Source: Rhyzopertha dominica
Lineage: Eukaryota > Arthropoda > Insecta > Coleoptera > Bostrichidae
Direction: 5' to 3'
NCBI GenBank assembly: GCA_025024175.1
Contig: QCXZ01000064.1
Span: 17,980,001 to 18,044,000 of the forward strand
Length of the DNA: 64,000 bases
The position numbers were made by a program, and so were the translations under genes. The notes beneath the pieces were generated by a model. It did not search any database. It was not told where the DNA came from and was given only the letters and a program-made list of their open reading frames with translations. How positions within the stretch are numbered: position 1 is the stretch's first letter; every line of letters starts with the position of its first letter. Below are positions 23,541-36,017 of this stretch, piece by piece.

Positions 23541-24650
23541 ATAAAAACAGGTTAGTATATAACCCAACTAGCAACTTACAGCTTTATAATGATCGGGCAA
23601 ACGTTTATAAAACAATTTTTATAAAACAGTTGTACTCTTGTAAACATTGTCATAACGTTTATAGAATACTTAGAGATGCAAAAAGGCGCATCTTTATAAA
23701 ACATTTTAGTTATATACAGTATCCCATAATGGTTCTAGTAGGTGTTACAGAACAGTTTTGTAGATAGTTACAGAGGTGGTATAAAAATTACTATAAATCA
23801 GTTACTAAACGGTTTTATAGCAATTTATTATAAAACAGTTTTATAAATGTTACGGCATTTTCTATTATGCTACAATTCTGTTGCATTCAGCATCTTCAAA
23901 GGAATATTTCGGTGTTTTAACCGATTTGGCGGAGAATGTTTTATTTCTTAACGATTGGGTAAAGTTGCAACCCATATTCCTCTGTAAAATAAAACATGTC
24001 CTCAGACCGAGATATATACCGTACCACATGACATAAAATATGCGTAGTATTGAATTGTAGTCACAAGAAACTACTACCAAACAAAATTTTCTGTGAAACA
24101 TATGCATATATGTATACAAAATTTTTAAGCGCTTCAAAAATAATAAGTATTTCATTAATTTAAAAGAAATATTGACAAAATACAAAAAATGTTTTTAATC
24201 GTGTGGCATGTTAAATCTATCTGCACGGATTATAAACCGCATTTTATAATCATTTTTGTTAGAAACATAACTTTTGTACATTACTTTTTTGTAAAAAAAA
24301 ATTATTTTTAGTGGGCTTTACGCAATGGCGGCCATATATGTGTTTACAATCATGATAATAATATGGCTTCCTCTTTATAAAGCATGATTATCACAGAAGA
24401 AATTGCTGTATAACAAATTGTTTTTTTACATGTGTCAAATCAAGACTTAATATAATAGTTTTATAGGTGTTCACAAGATGACGATTTAGTGTTGAATAAT
24501 ACATATTTAAACTCTTTAAAAAATAATTTGTCTCCACTGGAAAAATGTTCTATAAAAAGTTGTGCAAACCTTTAAACAATGACTATAAAATGGTGCTTAA
24601 CACTGTTTTATAATTTTGCTGTGAAAACGTTTCTAACACTACTGAAGCTG
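23541..24650. repeat. Region dense in TTTATAAA-type motifs, possible decayed DNA transposon
   Basis: About a dozen copies of variants of TTTATAAAAC or its reverse complement are scattered here, for example near 23600, 23617, 23655, 23690, 23807-23847 (three), 24240, 24375, 24452, 24550, 24582 and 24604. They are densest toward the two ends of the region and rarer in the middle, which resembles subterminal repeats of a DNA transposon. I could not align left and right ends into a clear terminal inverted repeat. AT-rich composition alone produces some of these words. Confidence 0.35.
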
Positions 24651-25188
24651 AATACTCGTAGGGGAATACCTCATAAAATAAAATGGACGTCGAGGAACAA
24701 TAATAAAACAACAATATAACAAATATGCCTTGCTATTTGGAAATTATAAAATAATTTTGTTTGTTGGGAAGTGCAACGGCCTCGGCGCTCCTCAGAAAAA
24801 TAAGAACTACAAAGAATATATATATATATATTCAGATTAATATAAATATGTAGCATAGTCCATAATAGCAGCACACCAACATAGCATACGTAAACGAAGA
24901 AACAAGAAGGAAAAAAATCCTATATGAAGTGGTCACCCTCCAATAGATATTGTTTTAAACTTGTCTTGAATGAAGCAATTTCCAAATCTTTCAGAAAATT
25001 AAACTTTGCAAATATTGTAATGATCCGTTCCGTCTTTTGGTCGTCTTTTGGTTTAGCGGAACCGGAACCCACCCCGAAACTTTATCTGAAGAATAAATCA
25101 ATCTACTGGGACCCTGCAAGCTGTATCTTTATGTAGGTAGAATGTCCTTTCTATTCTATATGCGTACATAAATGTTGAAGCTTTTATT
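24651..25188. other. No recognisable gene
   Basis: AT-rich DNA with a short (TA)n run near 24819-24830. No motif was recognised. Confidence 0.35.
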
Positions 25189-25192
25189 ATAT

Positions 25193-25830
25193 TGTTGCGG
25201 ATCACCGATTTCTGTGGACGGGAGTTTCAGGCGTGTAGATGCGATACGGCAGGACATTGCTAGTAGTGATCCTAACTACAAACAGATGGCAGGAAAATGT
25301 CGACACCTATAAAGTCCCTAGATAAACAAAGTTACGCAATAGTCTGTCATTTTCGAGCAAAATAGCGGCATGAATTTGAAATATGTATAAAAAATGAGAG
25401 AGGGAACAAACCTGTTAAACCTTACCTTAAGGATTAGAGAACTGTTAAATTTGGTTTGGCTGCCTCTCCCATCTTTTGCCCTAAAATGGCGGAATATTGC
25501 GATACTTTATCTATCTATGGACTTTAGATACCGAGCTTGATACTCTCCAGAGGATTCGATTTCGTGAAGTTTCGAGAACGCCGGGATTTTCGATTGGCGG
25601 TATAAATAGCCCGACAGAGCGAAGCGCGGGCAGTTGTGAATTCGACTACCGATTATTGAGCGAGCGAAAGGCCTAGTTAAATAGGTGTTTTTAGTGCCTG
25701 CAGTATAGTGGCTTAGTGGTGTTAAAACAGCAGTGTTTTGAACTAGTGGTGAATAGATTTAGTGTATTTGATACTATTGTTTTAAACAAAAGGAGTTTAA
25801 TAAGAAATCGCATTCGAGCCTGTATTCGCA
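25193..25830 (+). mobile_element. Solo LTR, Ty3/gypsy-like
   Basis: The 638-bp segment begins TGTTGCGG and ends TTCGCA, so it has the canonical TG...CA ends. It is flanked by an exact 4-bp duplication ATAT (25189-25192 and 25831-25834). It contains a TATA box (TATAAATAGC at 25601-25610) in a GC-richer promoter-like context. A weak initiator-like CAGTT sits about 30 bp downstream, and there is a transcribed-leader-like tail after it. No gag or pol sequence follows, so it most likely arose by recombination between the two LTRs of a full element. The 4-bp AT-rich duplication and the TGTTGCG start favour Ty3/gypsy over BEL/Pao (usually 5 bp). With no coding part, the family is inferred. Confidence 0.82.
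25601..25608 (+). promoter_or_regulatory. TATA box of the solo LTR
   Basis: TATAAATA lies about 410 bp into the LTR, the expected position at the U3/R border. Transcription would start near 25630. The LTR may still act as a promoter or enhancer for nearby DNA, but nothing recognisable lies downstream. Confidence 0.6.
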
Positions 25831-25834
25831 ATAT

Positions 25835-25959
25835 TTTATTTACTCTGTGATTCATCAAGTATTAAGCATAAAATTAAGTTATATGGGAGTTCCACGCTGT
25901 GAATGTGAATGAAAATCACCACTCATTAAGTGAGAACATATCTCTCTCTCCTAATCGCC
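25835..25959. other. Flank of the solo LTR
   Basis: Short AT-rich sequence continuing the target site of the LTR insertion, with nothing further recognised. Confidence 0.3.
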
Positions 25960-26420
25960 TTTAACGTCCACTGCTGTTCTGCGAGCACAAAAATTTTGTT
26001 TTGCCACTAATTAAACTTTGATCAATACATTGTTCCCACATAATGGATTCGGACCAATCATGCCGTCTTTTTTCACCTGCCTCTCGAACGGCGATGTTGA
26101 AATCGCTAAATGGCATGTCTCGCGGTAATCCTGACTGTTTCGACGCGACCAATTATAAAGGATTTGCTTCGGCGAAATGGCTCCGAGCAAAAGTAACGCA
26201 CAGACGACGATAACGGGGAGCGATTGCTCCGGGATGTCGTGGTCAGATAAGGACTCCAAAAGCAAATACAGCGAAGCCCTAACCCGCCGACTTGTGTGCG
26301 GGTGAGCGGCGAACGGGGTTACGCAAATACGCCCTGCTCGAAATACTCGGCACAATAATATCTAATATTACTGGGTATACGCGCTGCCGATTATACAGTT
26401 AGCTGTGTAATTGCTCTCGG
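25960..26420. other. GC-richer non-coding block
   Basis: A compact block with elevated G+C and many CpG dinucleotides. Two minus-strand frames of 63 and 114 codons overlap in different registers (25961-26152 and 26011-26355). That argues for composition rather than coding, and neither shows a known domain. It is a candidate for conserved non-coding or regulatory DNA. Confidence 0.22.
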
Positions 26421-28166
26421 CGTTTAATATGTGAAGAGAACAATTGCAACCCTCGGAAGTGCATAAACATCTCGAGACAGAAGCGGAATATACCAGCTGG
26501 GTCGTGAAATTAGTCTGTTAGAAATTCTTCCCATTTCCATGCACTGTGGTTAGGATTCCAAGCGCTGCTGCAGTAGTATGTTACAATGTTAAAAATTAAA
26601 AATGAAACTCGTTAGCTGCTGACATTAGTTCTTGATGTTTTAGAGTAAAACCGACTATGTGAAATATTATAATTATTTCTCATTGAGCTTAATAATTCTA
26701 GATACATTCAAGCAGTGTATGAGTAACGGACACCTTTCTGGGCGATGTCATTGTGGAAATAATGAACATGGATATGAGTTGTATTTACTATTTACTACTG
26801 CCTTTTCAACCTTCTTGGGTTATAAAAGTAATACCCATTTACATTAAAGACATTTTATTATTAAAAATTAGGCAAGAACTGCGCCGCCAATTCGGTCAAC
26901 TACATTTTCTGGAGCTTTCCGTTGATGGCAAAGCTTTGTCTGCTTAACCAAGAAGCAAACGACAACTATAGCAAAGCAGGGTTATTGTGAAAAATCTTAT
27001 AGCCCGCGAGGAGCGATTTATAAGTAGAATAAACGAAGAGTCATACTTTTGTTCGGCAATGTACAATTTAAGTGTGAAGCTTTCGACCATCCATCTTATA
27101 CTGCGTACTTGGCATTGGTAATATTACATCTTTCTATAATTAAAGGCATTTTTGGGTGGACTTCTTCACCAAGGGAGTATTTACGATTTTAGAGAGAAAA
27201 CTCAACTTATAATAAAAAAATAATTATTTTCTCTCCTAGCAAAATTTCAGGTTCAGTATTATATGTTCACCTACAGCTGTGTTGCCCAGAAAATATACTG
27301 TGTTTACAATAGTATAAAATGTTGCCCATTTTTATGTTCTAACAATCTGAAAAGAGAAGCTAGCCTCGGAACTGTAATAAGACGTTTTAGTTTCTTCCTT
27401 TACTGCTTACTAATTTACTAGAAAGGAAATTTTATACACTTGTATAATTTGATAAATAAGCAGTTATGGATGCATAGAATATGCCATCTGAATTACACTA
27501 TTATCTACTGTAGGTAATATCCTGCTCTGAAAGTCTATTATTTTCTATTATTTCAATTATATTGACTGACAAACGAAATATTATTATTTCGTATATATGT
27601 TGATGATGAAAGTGCTTTCGAGTGTTTAAACAGTTTGCTTTTTATTGCATATTTTTAAATGCAGGTCTATTTTATTGTGCTATGTTGACGCGATATTGAA
27701 GTTTTATAAAAGAGTAATATGCACCTCTACCTGCGATTAAAGTTGAATAAAATCCTAATAGACATCAGGTCATTGTTGTAAAATACAAATACGTCGATGA
27801 ATACAGTGAAATGGCGGATGCTGATAATGGGATTACACCAAAAAGCAATAAGAACATATTGTTTACATTTTGTCGAATGTGGTCGTTTATTGATATCACC
27901 AAAATACATTCGAACTTACCAAAAGAAAAGCTTAAGCAATTCTTTCAAATCCTTTTAAGTCGAGATTAATTTTCACATGACAGTTAGACTTAAGTTATTA
28001 AAAACTAATTTCGTCCAGCTAAACAATTTCACTTTTGTCTTTTTACACCTGCACGTGAAATCTAGTTGTGTAAATGTGTAATAACATTATATTTTAGCTA
28101 CAAATATATTATCAGCATAGCTTAATCTTGTTTATATATGTATATGTAAACTAAAAATTTTTCTGT
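26421..28166. other. AT-rich DNA without a recognisable gene
   Basis: Nothing gene-like was recognised; open frames are at most 64 codons and lack motifs. Confidence 0.35.
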
Positions 28167-28236
28167 TTTATTTTGTATGGATATATGGGTTCATGTATGG
28201 GCTTTGCCTGTGAGATTTAAATAAATAAATATTATT
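28167..28236 (+). mobile_element. Possible LINE 3' tail
   Basis: A stretch reading GGGCTTTGCCTGTGAG followed by ATTTAAATAAATAAATATTA has the layout of many insect LINE 3' ends: a short GC-richer trailer, then an AAAT-type tail. Upstream coding sequence was not recognised, so this would be an extremely 5'-truncated copy. Confidence 0.3.
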
Positions 28237-29579
28237 TAGAATTCGCTAGCATATCGACAGAATTTTGTTCGTTTTGTCCAGAAAAAAAGTAGAATACCAT
28301 TTGGATGCTACGATGACACGATTTCTTTCTGAAATATGTTATGCAATTTTAAAAAAAATAGTAGATAGTAATAAGTATTAAATTTTTGGAATTCTAAGAA
28401 ATCTCAAACTTGAAAGAACGAAGAAAACAGTGAAATTAGNTAATTGCACCTCTTGGGAGTTTTCCAAACCTACTATAATACGTATGTAATTCATAGTTTT
28501 CCTATTGAACTGGTACTGGATTTTCAAAGTGGTGTAGGTGTATGAAAAGCAATTATGGATTCAGGAAAATACTGTATTTTATTGCAGTGCTAATTCTAAT
28601 CAATTTACAGCATTGTAACAAAAAGATCATCTTTGAACTGAACTGGAAACCACTTGGTACTTAATAGAAGTTTTGAAATGTACTTCTATGAAAGATAATC
28701 TATTACTACCTATATATTGCTAAACGGTACAATTTCTGCCTTTATCAGTTTAAATATCAATTAATTTACATAAACAAACTACGAGTTATTAAATATCTAT
28801 TAAATTTAAAGTTTCTCAAAACCAACTTTTTGTTGAATCTATACAGGAGAATTTTTTTGACGTTTAGCATTGAGATTTCCTAGAGATAGGTGGAAGGTTA
28901 AATGGGGGAAAATGTGCAGTTTTTTGAAAATAATTTAACGTACTTTTGAGTTTCATGGTTTTTTAGAAATTTTGAGAAAAAAATACAAGTTTCGGCGTTA
29001 TCTTCTTATTTCTCTAACATCGCTATTTCTAATTTTACACAAAAAAGTACATACAACAGTTGTAGAAAATGGTGTCCTCGATCAGTTAATGTCACTCAAT
29101 TTTGCAAGTAAGAAGTCTTTTTCGAGATATTACAGAAACGTGCCTTTTTTTAAATAAAAACCGTAGTTGCTTATGGCTTCAAAATACTGGCCGGGGTTTA
29201 AGCTTCCCAGCAATGTAAAACTTACTATGATTATTTAGAAAAATGTAAGAGTATAGGTGGTGTAGGTAACTAAGTACTGAGTTTATGTCATGTCGCGAAA
29301 ATGACAGCTTATTTGCAAAATTGAATGACATTATCTAAGTGGGGACATCCTTTTCTATAACTTTTGCATATACACTTTTAATAGAAAATTATAATATTAA
29401 CGTTAGAGGAATAAGAATATAACGCCAAAATTTGCTTTCTTTTCAAAATATTTAGTACAAGCCATAAAAACTCTATAGGTGCTTTAAATTCAGTTCACAA
29501 AACTGCAATCTTTTTCCATTCAGTCTTGCTTCTTTCTATCTCCGCTAGTTTTAGAGATACCGATACTAAGCATCAAAAA
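28237..29579. other. AT-rich DNA, partly a possible mariner-derived MITE body
   Basis: The part from about 28.86 to 29.16 kb contains the kind of text (TTTTCGAGATATTACAGAAA and TTGAGAAAAAAATACAAG) often found inside non-coding mariner-derived elements of insects. The right end at 29580-29592 would belong to it, but a matching left end was not found. An unresolved base is at 28440. Confidence 0.3.
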
Positions 29580-29592
29580 GGTCACCCTGTAT
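29580..29592. repeat. Orphan mariner-type terminal repeat
   Basis: GGTCACCCTGTATA matches the end at 9803-9817 and is followed by a TA, the mariner target. Only this end was seen. Confidence 0.4.
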
Positions 29593-31769
29593 AAGTGTGC
29601 CAGATTTAACTTGTGTAGCATTTCTAGTTCAAAAAGTCGTGTTAATTTTTTAACAATTCATCTCTTCATGCTGATGTCGTTTTTTCCAAATGTTTAGACT
29701 ATTGTTTAACGTATAGTGCTTCAATAAGTCACCGTAATGTAGGAGATCGCTTTATCTTTTCCGTCTTGTTTTATATTCCCTTTACTAGCCGAAGTTCCTC
29801 CCGTTTTACCTAATTAAAGATGCTTTGTGTAATGCTTCCCTAATTGGAAGGGCGTCAACGTAGTCCTATAATTACCAATTGAAACGCTGATGACAGATAA
29901 TTAGTGTTATTAAACTTAGTTATGTATGATAGAAATTATAAAGGGAGAAAGTGTATATAATATTAAAACTGTACATAACAATACATCTATACACCAGTTT
30001 AGCACTGAGCACGTTATACGATTGGTACATTGTTGGTACATTTATAATGAACAGCGCTACAATTAAAGGCTAAAGTTTTTACGCTGCAGTGACAGACTTC
30101 TTCGAAGCAATTTCCACAAGTTTACTAATATGAACAAAAATACTGAAATAACCAGTTCGTTTTTGCTTGCAAGTGCCGAACTTAATTTATTTCGCGGCAA
30201 CCAGACCTTGGGAAGACCGTGAGAATTATTCAGATAGATCAGGTGTCCCCGTGGAAGCTTCAGCTGCCTCCTAACGTTTTTCTCGCCCACTTAGCTTATG
30301 TAATAGTCTCCACCCTCTCCTAATGCTTGATTTTATCGAACTGATGTACTAAAGTGGATTCTCCACCGTGATGCGGGAAGTAAGGTGAACTAGAATCTCA
30401 GGGAGTGCTTTAAGTAAATGAATGGAGATGAAACCGGTTTTGTTAATGTTACATCGAATCATGTTGCATAATGCTGCGAATATCCGGTATTCCAATTTTT
30501 AGACTTGCTTGCAGTGTCTTACGTTTTTGCACATGTCTATGCTAATCTGGCTGCACCACAAATCAGAACACAGCAGGCGTTTTCTTTTCATAAAGCTATG
30601 TCAGTTAGTTCAGATCAGTCTGATGCAAAAAACACGACAAAACTTACACAGAAAGCTACATTGATGAAGTAGTACCTTTAAAGGCGTATACACCAAGTTG
30701 TCCTGGCACCTCCACCAAAATCTAATATCTTATGAGGGTTGTCCTTCATTTTCTATATTATTAAATAAGTTTAGTACATATTTTATAGGCAAGCTGCATT
30801 CAAGGCATACATGTATAGAGTTTGACAATATCAATAATTTACAAAACGATTAGTTTATTTATCAAAGTTAGCTTGTTTATTAACTTCTACGTACGTATAC
30901 GTACGACATAGGTATGCATTAAACACATGAATGATTAAAATTTTGGTGTATTAGAGAAGTAGATTACCCGAAGCTGTCAGTTTTGCAGTTCAATTTTTAG
31001 TCACCAGAAACTATTTGCTGTCTAATTGCGCATTGTGACGACTTGCAAAATACCACGCCATTTGGGACCCTATTCCAAAACCACATATATCCCAATGGAT
31101 TTCGCAGGTCGACACCGTCTCTATCCAACATTTTCTGAAGTGCCGGGGGAATTTCGCAGACAACAGATNATTCGTAAATTCGATTTTAACATGAATAATT
31201 TATATGGCGGTTACACATCTGGGGCCGCCCGTTTACAAGTCATATGCCATATATCTGATAATGCGTTTTCCAATTTCTCGTTGTTACTTAAATAATGTAA
31301 TTGCAGCGCAATGATCTTTAAAGTTCAAAGAATTCGTTATAAAAATTGTTAAGATAGCACATTATTTAACTGTAGTCTAAAGACAATGCAAGAAATCTTA
31401 GGCCAGTGTCGTCTGATGCTTCAGTAAGTATAGGTCTGGTAACAATAACAAATCTGTAAATAACCTAACTGCTGTTACTCACAAGTGCTTTCATGACCTA
31501 TTCAAATATTTGGATATGCAGTGGTCAGAAAGAAAAAAAAAAGAAATTGTATCGAAAAGAGATGCAGCGTCATCATGTAAGAAATACATTAGTAATTTTG
31601 ATGGCAATGCTACCTTGTCCAATAATTATAGCGCTACAAAATACTTTTCATACAAATAGCCATTATTTCCCACTTTGTCCCACATTTATACACATTCAAT
31701 GTAAAATTGTCGTAATGGCGGAATTCATAATATGTTGCTTGCAGTTTTTCATACTTTTTTAATACTTTT
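29593..31769. other. No recognisable gene
   Basis: Frames such as 30063-30290 (minus) and 31026-31295 (plus, interrupted by an N at 31169) have no recognisable domains. Confidence 0.35.
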
Positions 31770-32690
31770 ATATTTTATTTCCATATAGACATGCAAAGGT
31801 ATCGTAGGATAGTCAAGATAATAATTATAGTTACATCGATACATAAGACACAAGACTAACAGTTCGATATCACAAACAAGTCACATACATCATAGCAAAC
31901 ATTATAACATATTAAATCTTGTGTGGTTGGCTGACCACAATTCATCAGGCAGTAAGGTTCAAGCACTACTAGATATTTATATATTTTTGTTTTTGCTTTT
32001 GGTTCAGCTAATACAATGTGAAATGATGCTGCTGATAGCTGCCTGTTTCAGTACATGACAATTTATGTTTTGGGTAAGCAAATATGTTCATGCGAGTGTT
32101 ATAATCATGACTGTTCCATGATCTTGTTCGAAATTGCTGCTAAAGTTGTCAAGCAACTTTAAATAAATAGGATCGTGACGGTGACGGTCAGTACCTTTAG
32201 CTTAACGAACTAAGTCCGACAAGTTTTGCCCGATTTCAAACCGGACATAGTCCTAGTCGTACATTTTTTAAGAGTAAAGATTAGCGATATTCTACGGTCC
32301 AGGAATAGATCCATCACAACTTTTTTGTTTCCAATGAAGTCTGTTATTTTTTTTGTAACCTCAAACGTTGCTGTTCCAGTCGATCTCTGTTTCGGAAACT
32401 CATACTGCGAGTCAGAAATTACTTCGTGTTTGTTAAATGGAAATCCCTAGCCTGCATGCATCGCCCTTTCCAGATGGGCCTGTCAATTATTTCATGCTTG
32501 AAGTTTTTGTGATTATTGGCACTATTGAGATCAGCGAAAATGTCAAGCTCTCTGGAAAGATCCAGTTGTTCAGCGAGTTGTTTACTAGAAATGTTAAGGG
32601 CACGGTTAATTCGGCGACCCGGGTAGCGTATTCACCGATCCTCAGCGTTAGACCCGAAGAGAACACACGCGGCGTGATTGGCTAGCTACT
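31770..32690 (-). mobile_element. 5'-truncated Jockey/CR1-like LINE
   Basis: Reverse transcriptase sense is found at 32200-32690 on the minus strand (separate entry). On the same strand the DNA from about 32.2 down to 31.77 kb would be the 3' untranslated part, ending in a GGAAATAAAATA-type tail near 31770-31785, a normal polyadenylation context. The 5' part of the element is missing, as is usual after incomplete target-primed reverse transcription. The exact 3' end is inferred. Confidence 0.6.
32200..32690 (-). pseudogene. LINE reverse transcriptase fragment
   Basis: On the minus strand one frame reads PLTFLVNNSLNNWIFPESLT, close to the PL...N.SL..G.FP..LK block at the start of Jockey/CR1-type reverse transcriptases. 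Further on it reads ISDSQYEFPKQRSTGTATFE, then VTKKITDFIGNKKVVMDLFL. These are the QYGFRKxRSTExA and the following D-containing motif (LFLDLSKAFD in active elements); here the end reads LFLDRRISLIF. A stop after SSMK and frame changes show decay. The YADD catalytic motif was not found, so only the N-terminal half of the RT domain remains. Such enzymes copy their own RNA at nicked chromosomal DNA. The RT assignment is firm; the clade is tentative. Confidence 0.78.
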
Positions 32691-35600
32691 TGTATGCGGT
32701 ACTGAATTACTGGATACAAACAGCCCGCGTTCAACTTTCACCACAATAAAATGTATTGAATTAGCATACAGATATTAAACGGCATAACCATGGTACTGTC
32801 TAACTTTGTAGAGGTGCCCACTACAATGTATTTTATAAAATTTTATGTATCACGTATGTATACCACAACAAAACAACTCATGTAATTGCAACATTTTCCC
32901 CAAGTTTCTGTTCTCGATATTAGCACTGTATTAGCTAGTATCACCTTTAATATGAATCCGTTAAACATGGCGACACATTAAAATATAGCAATTGTTAACT
33001 CACTTTAAGGCATTTTCATGATTACTTCGTTTAAAACTATATAGGGGTACGATGATAAGCCAAAAATGAGAAGAAAAACTAACCCATTGTGCATTATTGA
33101 TAATTCGAAAAAGAAAGAAAGTAAGTAAAAAAGTTACTTTTGCATCTGAGGAACATCTGTTACAAATAGATTTATTGTTAAAAGATAGCTACCATAAGAA
33201 TTAAAAAAAACCTACAGAATACTTACACGGTTTTATTAATTACTAGTATCCTGAGACTAAGCCAGATTACTTTTTCGTTTTTGGCCTTTGTTTATTTTAA
33301 AATTAGATGAAAGTCCACATGCAATGTATCTTTATATAACGTTTCTAAAATTGTTTAATACTGTAACTATATTCTCACCTAAAACTATTTTGTACTGTAT
33401 TTACGTGTATGTGTTATAGAGAAACAATTTACAGCAGTACTGAGAATTCAATTACTTACCGTTGTATCATAGAAGTCGTATCTGTTCATATATCATATTT
33501 TGAAAATAAACACACAGGGAGAAAGAGAATGAAAATAAAACGTGAGTATTGACAGACAGACCGCACTATATACACATTACCTACTGAAATTAAACATTCT
33601 AGTAGACATAGCCCCAACTCTCTAATCAATCAGAGCGCCTATTTTTTCTTACAGGGTCTAACACTCGGTTAATACGCCGCCGGGTGTAATTATATCCTTT
33701 CTGGGGATTTGTTTCCCTTTATTTCATTTTATAATTCTAGAATTGCAGCTGTGTCTTCCAAAGACGTTGATGGACCTGTGTTATTTCTCTAAACTCTACA
33801 TAAAGGCGCAGATTTCATTGCTTGCGAGACTTTATTTTAAAAAGCAAATCGTCACTCACTTATATGGCTTAATTAAGTTTTACTTTGCCCTTGCTTGTTG
33901 GTCACCGTACTGTGCATGCAATACTCCAGTTTAAAATGACAAATGTTGCAGAAAAATCCTCCTTATAATGTGTTCTGTTGCAAGGAATTACACTTACTAT
34001 ACTTTTGGTATATTACTCTTTTCTCCTGTACGGCATTGGTAAAGTAAGAATAATATTAGTGTAAGGCTTTACTAAAATTTCTCGAAAAATGTGTCCTGCT
34101 ATTTCGTTATTACATGATGAAAATTTAGCATATCCAGTATTTACCATAAATTACATACATTGTAACGCCTGCAACAATGTCAGCTGATGTAATATGTTGC
34201 TAGACACCTGTTTATAAGGAGTTCTTTATGCGAGAGCCGTTTGCCGTGCATTATACCATATTCTCCAGCTTAATTTAACGTACTCCTCGAAGACATAGTC
34301 CAAATTACATAAAAGTGAAAAATGCCTTCATAAAATCTTATAACTTCCTACGGAAGCTAAGCTACGATGCTGCTCTCCTGACGTTGCTGCCGGCGCTTTA
34401 AATATTATTACAGTAATCTCTCTTGTTCGAGACGGTGCGTGTTCGTTCGAATACTGCATCCATCATGATACCAAGTTTGCCCGCCGTTCGATGCATTTTT
34501 CCGGAAATTACAAATCCTAACTTTAAATTGCTTTTTTCTCTCTCCGAACGAAACTTAAACAAATTTTTAACGAGGCAATAAGGTCACCCGCGTGGAAAAG
34601 TGCTCGAGTAATTTGATTTCTTCGTAGAAATTACTGTCATTACGGATAATAAACTGCAAACTGCTGCTTCCTGTCTGATTAACTAAAGCTACCACGTCAA
34701 ATGCTTTATGCAAGAAGGTTAAAGATAAAAGCCTATTAACAACGTAACCGTTTAATTCCATTTTACCAATTCCAAAGCAAATACAGATAAATTTGACATG
34801 AATGGTGACAACCTAACGCCAGAATCTCAAAATTCCTTAACTTATACAGAAATTCCCGAAATCTGCCGGAATGACTTTTGATTTCCGCACCCCAGGGCGT
34901 GACAGTATGCAGTTATAATTCAATCTTATTTTTTCTTTTGTTGGTAGAAATCAATAGTCTTACCAGTTACCAAACGATAGAAAAATTAGTAGAGTTGAAT
35001 CGGCATCTTCCACTATTTGGGCAATAGTGAAGCGGGTATTCCGCCAGATAGCTATAGAATACTTTCTGTCGCTGTTAAATGGTGTTCTCTTATTTCGCGA
35101 GCTTAAATAACAACGAGCTCTGGAGTCATGGGATCCGATCGATAATCTTGACGGATGTCACCTGTGTATTTGATTACTTACCTATATAGTAACAAAATTG
35201 TGGATGGCCAAGACTTATTCGATTCAGGATTAAATCGATACTACCAATACAATTAATAGGAAGAGTCGAACCGCATAAGTCTTCTAAATCAATTAGTGGT
35301 ATCGATTCCCTGGCGTATACTAAGAAGTTCGCTGTAAAACATTTTGCAGGTTTGTTATTCCAATCCGCGCTGTATGAACCATAAATTAAGTAGCCTGCAA
35401 GCATAAACTATGGTGGTGTGCAGAAAGCTGTACCTAATGTATGCGAAATTTTAGAGAATATCCCGATCAGTAACTTCAGTACATTAATACGTAGGTGATT
35501 TTGCTATTCAGTTTTGCACCAGGTGAACAATACGTTATTATCAAGCATTAGCTGTGTGTGGATTATGTACATACATGGATTATGTACATAAATATAAGTA

Positions 35601-36017
35601 CTACTTTAATTGTATTCATTAATTCTGAAGTTTAATTAAAAATAAATAATGTGCAGAATCATTGACTATACCTGGATATTTTAACCGAATGAGTTCTCAT
35701 TGTTCGTAACGAATTAATTCAGTCGAATCGATGAACTGACCCATTCTGACCATCCCTACACAAAAATATAAATATAGAGAGTTGATAAATAAAGAAGTTC
35801 AATTCACTGAATTAACATTTGACAACTTTTTTACAAAATAATTAATATGTGTAGAATTTTAATTAATGGAAAAATTAAGTCGCCAGATGTCGCTAACTTC
35901 TACTATGGTATAGGTACGCTGTCTGTACTAATGTAAATATTAATTTCAATATTTACTTTCAACACGCTGACATTCTTCGTATATCCAAGAGGTATTTCCA
36001 GAGCTATACAAGTTTAC
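32691..36017. other. Mostly AT-rich DNA without a recognisable gene
   Basis: No coding motif or paired repeat was recognised. A GC-richer part at 34.20-34.52 kb (around GACGTTGCTGCCGGCGC) resembles the other candidate non-coding blocks. Short direct and imperfect repeats (GGATTATGTACATA twice near 35.55 kb) are of unclear meaning. Confidence 0.3.

Noticed and set aside
26011..26355. 114-codon minus-strand frame
   Set aside because: Overlaps a second minus-strand frame in another register with no domain; treated as a GC-rich block.
32226..32685. Two plus-strand frames of 74 and 82 codons
   Set aside because: The minus strand carries reverse transcriptase blocks over the same bases, so these are shadows.
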